From assembly GCA_963514095.1 (NCBI GenBank), contig OY741273.1:20580546-20644545 (forward strand): a stretch of DNA of 64,000 bases, in the 5' to 3' direction. The notes beneath the pieces are model-generated. The model made no database searches. It saw only the letters and a program-made list of their open reading frames with translations, and was not told the origin of the DNA. Origin of the DNA: Eutrigla gurnardus (lineage: Eukaryota; Chordata; Actinopteri; Perciformes; Triglidae). The translations under genes were made by a program, and so were the position numbers. Below are positions 26,960-57,763 of this stretch, one piece after another (position 1 is the first letter of the stretch; every line of letters begins with the position of its first letter).

Positions 26960-29900
26960 ATGGCGCCCACCAGGAGGTTGAAACGCGTGGCGGCGTCACA
27001 GCCAGGTTTTCTCAATTTAAAGTCGACTTCGGGCGACGCAGACTCAACCAGCGGTCGGAGAAAACGCGTGAACAAGAATAAGAAAAAGAACTGGAACAAA
27101 CACATCGACGTACACGACATAGATGCGTTTTTGGAAGACGTCAGACATCAGGAGAGGACCACGGGGTAAGAGCAGTTCGTCGTACTCGGGGAAGACGAAC
27201 GGTAATACCGGTGTACTTAACGTTAAACTGAAACTAAAGGAACACTAACAGTTAAGTTATCGCAAATACGCGATATTTTGTGGATGTTTTAGCCTTTATG
27301 GCTCGTATGTCGTCTCTCCCCGTACGGGCCTTTGCCTGTTCAAACACGCTGCCTGTACCTTTAATTTAGTTTCGTCAGTCCTGTCCATCATTGATGGGGA
27401 CATTGAGCAAAATTAAGTTTTTAAGTTTTGCTGATTAGGCATTAGTCGTTTTGACGATCCTCATACATTCTCCAAAAAGTAACATTTCTGTGGAAGGATA
27501 TTTTCCTTGAATTAAAATGAAAACCATTTGCTAGACAAACATCCTCTGTATGAGGATTTGCAGCTTTTCTTTCCTCTCTTTGTTAATTGAATACCTTGGG
27601 GTTTGGACAAAGTAAACTATTTAAAGACCTCACCTTGGTTTCTTAAAAGTTGTTTAAATTATTTTAGTGTTTTTATACTATTGTCTGACATTTTATAGAT
27701 GCATTTTAATCATTTACTTGGAAAATGACCAGATTGCTTGATGATGTAAATAATTGTCAAATAAAATGTTGGAAAAATCTTCTTTTTTCAATTGTAAGCC
27801 TATAATATGACCTTTTATATCTTTCAGGGGTCTGCTATCTGAGAAGTCAGATGACAGTTTGTTCTTTTTGGATATTGGACAACCAAAGAAAGTTGAACCG
27901 AAGGGTAAATATATAATTGCACAATAGAATAGAAATTTATTTGGGCCTACTGTTGGGTCATGCATTCCCCAGAGTTGAAGCTGACCAGTTTGTAAAGACA
28001 TATGTGTGCCTGACGTTTAATCAATATTATCTGTATTTCCCTGTGAAGTAGCGGAACCCGTCGAGGGGAAGGGGAGGAGAGGAAAAGCGTCCCGTCCTCT
28101 GAGGATAGACCTGATCCTGCAGCATGACTCCCTCATTCCGGCACCTAAAGAGTCAGTATCCATCATCTTCTTTGTGACTTTTCCGTTGTTGTTTTTTTTG
28201 TTTTATTTTTTTTTTAAGTAATTTTTTGGGCCCTTTTGCATTTATTCAGAAAGGATAGCTTCAGAGTGAAACGAGGGAGAGAGAGAGGGGGGTGACATGC
28301 AGAAATGGCCACCGGTTGGATTCAAATCCGAGCCGCTGCAGTGAGGACTCGGTACATGGTGTAGCTGTGGTGTGGGCAACAGGTGGAGCTGACTCTTCAG
28401 GGTCTTGGCTTGTATGTTTGGCCTATAAATTAACAGTAGATCCGATTTATGTCATGCATGCATGCATGCATGTCCGTCCAGTGATGATCGCATCCTTGCG
28501 CTCCCAGTATTTCCTTCATGGGAATGTGAAGACCAAGATGGAGCTCAGGTGACCGTTGTGTAAGCGGTTGTCTGTGATCTGAGGATACACATGTAGAAGG
28601 AGAATTTGTTACGATACAATGTGAACATGGATGTTAGTAATATATTTTATAATCATTCATAACTTTAACTAAAATCCTAAAATGTGCATCTCCTGGACCT
28701 CCTCCATGTGGGAGTTGGAGGTTAAATCACCAAAAGGGCCAAAGAGACCAGGGAGACTGGTATCACTGTCCACACGCAAGTATAGAGTAGATGAGAGATT
28801 TATTTTTTTACATATGGGTCAACTAAAGGCTTGATTATGCTTCCGCGTAGTGATAACGCAACGGCAACGCAACGGCCACGCAGTTGCTTGGAGACCGTGA
28901 TGGTTCTGCGTTGGGTTTACGTGTCGAAATGCAATTCAATGCCACACCGGGAAAGGGCGCTATGTTTTTTGTTAAGACTGACCGACCGGCCGAGACTCTA
29001 GACGTATATCGTCGTAGCTTCGTTACAGCGTATTTGTTTACTTTCCGGCTTTAAACGTCCACAATTTTTCAGAACTTGGTGTTTTATTTCTTTGTGCAAA
29101 AGCGAGAAGGTGCAAACAATAAAACGAGGTGCAAACAATAAAAGTAGCCTTTTAAAAGTTTAAATGGCGGTGTTTATGAGTGGAAACCGGATAGCGGTCT
29201 CCAGCGGATGTAGTTAGCGGACCAATCACAGCCGATGCCGCTGCGTTGGTGTTGCGTCGCCTCGACGCGCGTCTAGGATTTTTGGGAGGTACACGTCAGG
29301 CCCTTGCGTCGGACGCAAGGGGGTCCGCAAGGACGTAAGGGGTCCGCAAGCCCCCTTGCGTTGTGTCCACGCGGAAGCATAATCCAGCCTTAAGGCATCA
29401 AAAAGTTGGTGAACTATGCTACTTTACTGTTCGCTGCCATTTAATAGACCAGCTGAGTTTGAAGTTCTTGCTGTTTAGCTCTCTGCTAGCAATCAAAGAG
29501 CTAAACAGAAGTTATAACCTGTTTTGAATCTTGTTTATTGTGGCTCAAAGGTCACATTTGGCAACGTCATAGAAAAGTTATTAATATTACCATCATTTTA
29601 CCCCCTGCTAAGCAGCCAAAGTGAGAAAAAGTAACGCATTAATGATGAAACATGCTCATCTTTTCTTCTAAATCACATTTCATGTTATCTTATCTACTAT
29701 TTTATATGTAGGGTCTTGCCCTGACTAGAGGAAGAGGTTCCCTCAAGTCTGTATGTAAAGGATCCTGTTATTTTTGGAGCAACTTCTGTTAAAGCGACTT
29801 ATTTATATATAACTTTGTTCCCATGAAGTAACTCCTTCATGGGAATGTAAAGGTGGCACACAGGAAGGAGGTGTGTTGTGTAAATGGTGTCTTGTGATAT

Positions 29901-32900
29901 GAAGATGCGCATCAATAAGTAGACCTTTGCTTCAACTCCTCCGTCATGTGTCCTCATGTTACCTGCTTCCTTTACCTCACACAACCACCTAATAATCTCA
30001 TCCATCCTCCCCCCCTCCAGTGTGCTGGCCTACCAGCAACCCAATGCCAAGAAACTCCGGCGTATTGCCGAGAAGGCCGAGCAGCTGGCAGCCAAAGGGG
30101 TAGTCTCACGGAGGCAGAAACGGCTGATGAACAGACGGCCGGTCACCAGTACAGCCAAGAAGGCGGTGACGGAGGCCAACAACAACCCAGACAGAGAATA
30201 CTACAACATATGGGAACAAGAGTGTGAGTGCTGTGTATGTCTGTGTCCGCGTGTCTGTCCAGTGATGATCTCATCCTTGCGCTCCCAGTATTTCCTTCAT
30301 GGGAATGTGAAGACCAAGATGGAGCTCAGGTGACCGTTGTGTAAGCGGTTGTCTGTGAACTGAGGACATGTATAAGGAGGAGAGTTTATGTTGAGATACA
30401 ATGTGAAAATGATTTTAGTAATTTGTCAATCATTCATACATTTTTTTTTACTAAAATCCTAAAATGTGCATCTCCTGGACTTCGTGTCTTTCCATGTGGG
30501 GTTTGGAGGTTAAAGCTAAGCTGATGGATATATGTGGAAGATCTGTGCACGGTGCAATTGGATGCATACATAGATGTATTCAGCTGAACTAAGCCTCGCT
30601 GTAGGTGATTGAAGGAATCCAAACCAGCACCAGGGTTTTATTTTGTTTTCTGAATTGGCATGTGCTGGCCTATTTGGAGTGACCATTGTACACAAGACCT
30701 GATGTACCCATTTGAAATGTCAATTTGGGTCACCACAACTAAATATAGATGTTGAGGAGGGAAATGCGGCTGTAGAAATCTAATAATTGATCATAGATTT
30801 GCAACTGCATGCATTAAAAAATGTTTTAAAAAAAAATGTGCATGTAAATAATCAAATATGTGAAAGCATTGTTGTTCTTTTTAATGTAGCCAAAGATACA
30901 GCTGACCCCTGGTACCTCCAACAGACCGGCAAGAAGCGTGTCAAGGTAAGAACAAATGTTTCTTTTTGTGAGTTTCAAGCGATGACTTAAAAAGTAAACA
31001 TCAGTCTCTAGAGTTTGAATATGATCTGCCAGCACAGGACTAATATTTTATGTTGTAAGTGATGGGGTTGAGTTTGACCAATGTGGCTACATCCCCGTTT
31101 CTGTCAGCGTCCAGAGAGGTTGAACGAGAAGCCTTCGGTGCTTCCTCCTGTGGAAGTGATCGCTCCCGGAGGATCCTACAACCCAGACTTCTTCTCCCAT
31201 CAAGTAAGACAACCTACAACTCTACAAGCTTACTAATGGCTGCAAACGGGAGGGCATCAGCATTTTAAATGTTAATTGTCTTTTAAAACTAAGGATTGTT
31301 ACTCGGCAACAAGTGATGTAAAAACTGCTACAACTGTTGAATGACTTTTTCACATATTCTTACATTAGTGTGTTGACTTTAATCAGTATAAAAGTAGTGC
31401 ATTTATGCAGATGTCATTAAAAGGTCCAAAATAATATGTACATTGTTTGATATTATTGTTATGACCTGCCCTGACTGTTGATCTCTCTTCTCCATCACTG
31501 TGAAAACAGGCCTTGTTGAAGGAGGCCCATGAGATTGAGGTCAAGAAACAAAAGGAGGAAGACAAAATTCAGAGACAGCTGGCTGTCAACAAAGAACACA
31601 TAGCAACAGAGGTGCAGATTCCAGCTCATCCTCTATGCTTTATACCTAAACGTTGTGTTGTTTTGGGTCATTTTTCTGAACGCGTTTGTGTATTCTGCAG
31701 GAGACGGTCTTAAGAGAGCAGGTGGAGGGCCTGGTGGAAGAGGAGAATGAAGACGACGAAGAAGCTGCTGCTAATGAGGAGGGTGTGGCAGTGGGAGCCA
31801 TCTCACTGGCAGAGAAGAAGACTGAGAGACAGAGAAGGACGGAGAGATCAGAAAAAATTAAGGTTCACTTGCAATTAAAATGTTAAAATACTTTTACTTC
31901 AGGAATGTCTTGACTCAGAGGTTGCTACTATATGTGATCATGCATTCATTTGCAAGCTTGGACTGTTTCACTGATCTTTCTAAGAATGTAATGAAGCTTT
32001 TTGTTCAACTAGATTTTCTTTTTCTTTTTATCAAGCAAAGAAAGCCCAAAATGTATTGTTTGTAGTTTTTAGATGTGAGGTAAACAATGTCACAACTTGT
32101 GATGGGGCAATCGTTACGACTTCCAGTAAGCAAATCATTGCCACGTAGTCGTTGCTCCACTCATCGCCTAACATCCACCTCACTGTTTCTCTTCCTCTTT
32201 CTGTACCAGGCGCAACGGCGACTAGCCAACAGAGTGCAGACTGGCCATCGGCAGCAGCTCTTCCAGCTCCGCTCCATAAAGACCTCCATCAAAAAGCAGG
32301 AAGAGGAAACCAAGGAGAAACAGATAAAACGCAAAGCCAATGAGGAGGCGCAGAAAGCTCAACCCAGACGTCTCGGCAAACTCAAGTATGCACCAAACGC
32401 TCCTCCCACCTGCTTCCATATGTTAAAGGGCTACTCTGGAGACTTGGTATTGTTCTTTCATGAAGTGGGGAGGGGACTCACAAGAGCCTTTTTTTAGTGG
32501 TCATAATGAATTGTGCCAAGCCTGAGCGTCGAGCTCCAAAAACAAAAGATCCTACATTTCCCATATTGCAACTTAAGGAAATCTTTTGTTAAGACCCCCA
32601 TAAATGCCCACTTCATTTGAACTCCCACTCAACCTGTGTCCAGTGATGATCTCATCCTTGCGCTCCCAGTATTTCCTTCATGGGAATGTGAAGACCAAGA
32701 TGGAGCTCAGGTGACCGTTGTGTAAGCGGTTGTCTGTGATCTGAGGATAATATACATGTAGAAGGAGGAGAGTTAATGTTAAGAAGATACTTTCCACGTG
32801 GAGTTGGAGGTTAAATCTAACCTGATGGATAGATGTGGAAGATCAGTGCAAGTGGATGCATACCTTAAGACTTTCTCGGCTAAACTAAGCCCGATAACAC

Positions 32901-34029
32901 TTATGGACAAACATATGCATACACTTCTGTCACTCACCAAAATGTTATTTTCCCCATGTGGGTCCTGATATTGGAGGACAATTGCGATAAAACTGTCCAG
33001 TCCTCTTGGTTTGTAAAAAGTCAGTGTGAACTGAAATCGCACCAGAACTAAAATTAGTTAGATGCTAAGTAAACGGCGCCCGTCGGTTCTGAACATGTTA
33101 ATTGGCAACAATGTTATTCTTAATGAGTTCATGAATCATAAGACTGATTGCAGATCAGGTCGTTTGTTCCATTTCAGCGATATGATTAATATTTTTGTTA
33201 CTAATTTAGGCAGTTTGTATATATGGACCAAACATATTGTGTATATATGTAAACATGTTGTTTCTTGTTTGCAGGTTTCAGGCTCAGGACATGGAGGTTC
33301 AGTTAAGCGACGAGTTGGCTGGCTCCCTGCGACAACTCAAGGTACTTGACTCATGTTATGTTTGCTAGCTCAGCCACTGTGACCTTCGCCAGTGAGGTCG
33401 CAGGAGTCTTTATCAGTGATGAGTTTTGGTTCCTATTAGTTGGTGTATTATCTTTAGCCCCCTGTATTGTCTTGTTCTAAGCTGTGTCCTATTCTGTAAT
33501 ACGCCGACGACCCACTTTCCCCCCACAGGGATCATTACAGTTTCTTGTAATCTAATTGCCAGTGGAAAATTCCTGGCTCATCTCTCTTTTCTCCTGCTAT
33601 TATGTCTTTCAATAATACTTTAAATCAGCCTTTGTGCTGTCACTGGGATTTTATAATTTGGGTGGGAATTGCGCATCAAAGCAGAGTGACATTTTTCTCA
33701 CATGAATTTTTCTGGGCTCGTCTCTCCCCTCCTCCCACCTCTCACAATGCCGCGACTATGCAGCCAGAGGGCAGTGTCCTCAAGGATCGCTTCAAGAGTC
33801 TGCAGAAGAGGAACCTGATCGAACCAAGAGAGAGAGCCAAGTAAGGACTTCTGCCTCGCTCTTATGCAACACCTCCATAAAACCTCTGATATATATACAC
33901 ATTCATATGGTTTATATTGATTTAAATGTGCGTTTTTCTCCCCTCTGTCGCCTCCCTCCCCCGTCTAGGTTTAAGAGGCGTCTCAAGCTGAAGTATGTGG
34001 AGAAGAGGGCTTTTAAAGAGATCACTTAG
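26960..34029 (+). CDS. nop53: Ribosome biogenesis protein NOP53 (GLTSCR2/PICT1)
   Basis: Twelve coding exons: 26960-27165, 27828-27904, 28052-28151, 30021-30223, 30890-30945, 31108-31203, 31510-31611, 31701-31862, 32210-32385, 33275-33341, 33764-33840 and 33969-34029. Joined length is 1383 nt, 460 aa (the human protein is about 478). All junctions are GT-AG. Recognised by DAFLEDVRHQERTTGGLLSE near 55-74, PNAKKLRR, SYNPDFFSHQ, the acidic EEENEDDEE run near 293-301, KKTERQRRTER, PRRLGKLK, and the conserved tail DRFKSLQKRNLIEPRERAKF with VEKRAFKEIT at the end. Family knowledge: a nucleolar 60S assembly factor that docks the exosome helicase Mtr4 for 5.8S maturation and affects p53/PTEN signalling in mammals. 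Introns 3, 4 and 9 carry box C/D snoRNA copies. Exon 3 has a tandem acceptor (28049 or 28052). Exon ends were chosen by frame and similarity to the family. Confidence 0.95.
28230..28375 (-). repeat. SINE-like interspersed repeat in nop53 intron 3
   Basis: On the minus strand GCAGCGGCTCGGATTTGAAT, then GGTGGCCATTTCTGCATGTC and a C/T-rich stretch, end at AATAAATGCAAAAGG. I associate this word order with an abundant teleost repeat. GGATTTGAATCC resembles a weak pol III B box. Boundaries are approximate. Confidence 0.55.
28476..28586 (+). ncRNA. snord23: Box C/D snoRNA, SNORD23-like, copy 1 (nop53 intron 3)
   Basis: C box GTGATGA at 28481-28487 and D box CTGA at 28579-28582, closed by a GTCC/GGAT terminal stem, 111 nt. 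SNORD23 lies in a GLTSCR2/NOP53 intron in mammals, so position supports the name. The two other copies in this gene are nearly identical over the whole 111 nt but diverge abruptly on the 5' side, the pattern of selection on an RNA. The candidate guide upstream of the D box is GCGGTTGTCTGTGAT; I could not assign an rRNA or snRNA target. Confidence 0.8.
28827..29390. mobile_element. Harbinger-like MITE with TAA target duplication
   Basis: Terminal inverted repeats AGGCTTGATTATGCTTCCGC (left) and minus-strand AGGCTGGATTATGCTTCCGC (right) differ at one base of about 22. Both sides carry TAA (28824-28826 and 29391-29393), matching the TWA target duplication of PIF/Harbinger elements. The 564-bp interior has no transposase and includes nested inverted copies of CTTGCG/CGCAAG near the right end. 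It sits in nop53 intron 3. Confidence 0.85.
29834..29907 (+). pseudogene. Decayed snoRNA relic (nop53 intron 3)
   Basis: CCTTCATGGGAATGT, GTTGTGTAA and TTGTGAT occur in the same order and roughly the same spacing as in the three good snoRNA copies. The 5' part with the C box is missing and the D box reads ATGA instead of CTGA, so it should not make a stable C/D snoRNA. Confidence 0.6.
30257..30367 (+). ncRNA. snord23: Box C/D snoRNA, SNORD23-like, copy 2 (nop53 intron 4)
   Basis: C box GTGATGA at 30262-30268, D box CTGA at 30360-30363, perfect GTCC/GGAC terminal stem, 111 nt. It differs from copy 1 near the C box (CTCATCC for CGCATCC) and just before the D box (GTGAA for GTGAT). It begins only 34 bases after the intron 5' splice site, which is close for efficient processing. 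Confidence 0.8.
32638..32748 (+). ncRNA. snord23: Box C/D snoRNA, SNORD23-like, copy 3 (nop53 intron 9)
   Basis: C box GTGATGA at 32643-32649, D box CTGA at 32741-32744, GTCC/GGAT stem, 111 nt. The C-box side matches copy 2 and the D-box side matches copy 1. Its downstream flank (GTGGAGTTGGAGGTTAAATC, then GATGGATAGATGTGGAAGAT) resembles the flank of copy 2, so intron sequence was copied along with the RNA. Confidence 0.8.
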
Positions 34030-36666
34030 TGCCGACCCGCGGACCACAGGAGCTGAACACAAGAAGCCGGCCACCGTTTAAAGCCACAAACGCAACATGA
34101 TGAACTGTGTATATACAACTTAATGACTGTTGAGGGCCTCTTTGACCCTTTCTGGTTGTTATAACTGCCAACAAATTAATGTCAGATCAGTAATATAAAC
34201 TGAATTGAGAAGGATGGCAGTGTGGTGCATTTCCTGCTCTTGTGCACTTCTTGCATGTTTAATATTTCACACATTATATTTAAGTGGTTCTTTAATGTGA
34301 CCCCTATGAGGAGAAGGTTTTCTAAGGGTTTGTAGGATCCAGCTGGGTCTACTGAGGCCAAGTGTCACTGTGTCACAGCGCTGCTCATACATGAGTAAAG
34401 ACCTACAGCTTAGATTCATAACGGGGTCACACACATGACGTTTGGTAGCAGCGATTATTGGTCAGTATATGGCATTACGATACCTCCGATATGGTAATGT
34501 CAGTAAATCTTCTCATATAGCCAACATTTTTTGGCGCATCAAAATAGCACATCAGAATGTATGTTTCATAATAATAGATTCAGTTTCTTAAGACATCTGT
34601 ACAATGATTAAACTGTTTATAATATTATTAAATCCCCATAATTGGATAACTTCAAGTGGAGTTTAATTGAAGTAGATTAATGGGTTTTTTGCCTTATGTG
34701 GAGTAAAACGCTAAACAGATGGGCTTGAGGAAGTTGGCATGTGATAATTGATTCCAACTTGCTGGCTTAAAACCATAATTGCCTTCAGTGTCCTGCTGGT
34801 TTGAACAAGGACGCACGCACACACACACTCGCTCTCCCTCTTCCACGGTGCCTGGAGCTACGCCAAAGCTTCTTATCCGTTAATCAGTGTGAAAATGTAA
34901 TCTTTTACCTTCAGAATCCGCAGAGGCCCCCCACCCACCTAACTGCCTCAATCAGCTGGCCTCCCTACACCCTTTTTCTCAAGACAAAGTGGTGAACTCT
35001 GGATCGCCTCCCGTTCTAGCCGCTTATCAATGTTGTCATGCCAACTACCTGCTGATAAATTAACCTGCAGACTCTTAGAGCCACAGATTGTCCCCGAAGG
35101 AACCTCGTTCATTAGTTTTCTATTTACAGGATTGAGTGCAGACTAATGTAATGTAATGACAAAACAACAAAAGTATGTAATCAAACTCATTGGAGGTCTC
35201 CCAGCCCTCATGCAATGTACCCGTGGGTGTTTTTTTTATAACTCTGTAATATCTAATGCCAACTGGTTATGCCTATAATTTGTTTTGCTGATGGAGCTGA
35301 ATTTTATCATTGCACAATAGGGTTTATATGAGAGGAAAACCAAAATATTTATTTTAAATATGCAGCGTTTAACTGCAAATCTATGGCATGATGAGAACAT
35401 GTCTTTAAGTGTTGCAGCTCTGAGGCTACTCGCTGGTATCACGATAACACGCTCACAATGAGAATGCAAACGCTGATGTTTAGATTAGCCCTTTGGCATT
35501 AACATTGTTAATTAGTACAGTTAATATAATACATTTTCAAGTATTAAGTAATGAAAGTCAGAAGACTACAAAGGATGTCGCCATTCCTCCTGATGGTAAC
35601 CATGAATGTGTGTAGACACAGTCATCATCGTCCATCAAATGGTTGGAAAGACATTTTGCCCAAAACAAATGGTGGTGCAACTGAACTGAACATTTAAGTA
35701 TTACACAAACAACTCAGGGTTTTCAAGAGCAGGAGATTGTAACTGAATGACGGAGCTGGAGGGGGTCGGAGGAATATGTCTGTTTTCTTGAGACAACATG
35801 CCAAACGGGTGGATTGCAGACAGTTTGTTTTTCTTTTCCCCTTCCTCTCTTCACGTGCGAGCCACGGTGTTGCCAGATTGATTGGCATGGGGGAGGACGG
35901 ATTGTGTGTGTGTGCGTGTGCTTTACCTCCTTAAGAATAGATTACTACTCTCATGGTCTGGGGATGCCAAACACTCATCTGCACTACATGGAGATGCTGC
36001 AGCAAACAATATTTGAGTGTATATTTGAGAATATTGTCATGTGGCCCCATGCTTGTTTGCTGCAAAGCGTCGGGCATTTGCACAATAATCCAATATTAAA
36101 ACAAATAAGGAGCTGTTGTTGTGTGAATGTCCATTGTGGGCTGTAAAACCAGAGAGGAACTGCAGAGACGGGTAATAACTCTTTATAATATAAAAATATT
36201 GCTTATAGCTTCTTCTGTCAGTTATCAAGCAAAAAAAAAAAAGTTAAACAACTGCTGGTTTCAGCTCCTCGGTTGTTAGTATTTTAATTGCATTGCAACC
36301 TATCTTTGGGGTTGAGACTATTGCTAATGCTAACTGAAGACCTCATCCTCGATGCCTTAGCCTGGGATTTCCTGAAAGTTATTCAGGTGGAATGTATTGA
36401 TTGTACGAGCTTTTTACAGCCACAGGCACTGGATTTTTTTATTTTTTTTATTTTTTTGTCATACCATTTGCTTTATTGATTCCTGTCGGGATGTAAATAG
36501 AACTTCAATAAATATAACAATGGTTTTCAAAAAGATCCTTGCTTTAAGATTTTAAAACAAATCTGAATCATACTTAATCGCTCTGTAACTGTAGATGTCC
36601 TCAAGTGGCCCGAGCCCTGGGCCAAGTGCCCAACACTCAAAAAGAGAGACTTTCATGATTACGGAG

Positions 36667-36668
<2 letters not shown>

Positions 36669-36704
<36 letters not shown>
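36669..36704. repeat. (TG)n microsatellite
   Basis: TG tract of about 17 units, first of a cluster of four dinucleotide tracts within 300 bases. Confidence 0.95.
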
Positions 36705-36713
<9 letters not shown>

Positions 36714-36771
36714 AAGTCTGTCCAACCCACCGAGCAAATTACTCTAAATCTTGATGACTGTCACTAATTCC

Positions 36772-36893
<122 letters not shown>

Positions 36894-36920
36894 GCGTAGC
36901 CTCTACATGGCACTGCCTTT

Positions 36921-36922
<2 letters not shown>

Positions 36923-36961
<39 letters not shown>
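36923..36961. repeat. (GT)n microsatellite
   Basis: GT tract of 19 units, the reverse complement of the AC tract 30 bases before it, so the two can pair into a hairpin. Confidence 0.95.
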
Positions 36962-36964
<3 letters not shown>

Positions 36965-37150
36965 TACAGCAAACATCACCCTTGCAGTAGGTATTCAATG
37001 CTGTTTTTTTAACATGATGAAAGATAAAATGATGAGAATTTTGTTCTGTGAGAGAGAAGAGTGGAAAATGTTTTCTGTAGTGGTGGAGGATGAAGAGGAG
37101 GAGGAGGAGGAGGAGATGTGGGGGGATAAACACAGTGATGGAGAGTGAGT

Positions 37151-57763
<20,613 letters not shown>

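Noticed and set aside
29281..29370. Clustered short repeats near the MITE right end as a possible CRISPR-like array
   Set aside because: Units are irregular, partly inverted and inside a transposon; the genome is vertebrate.
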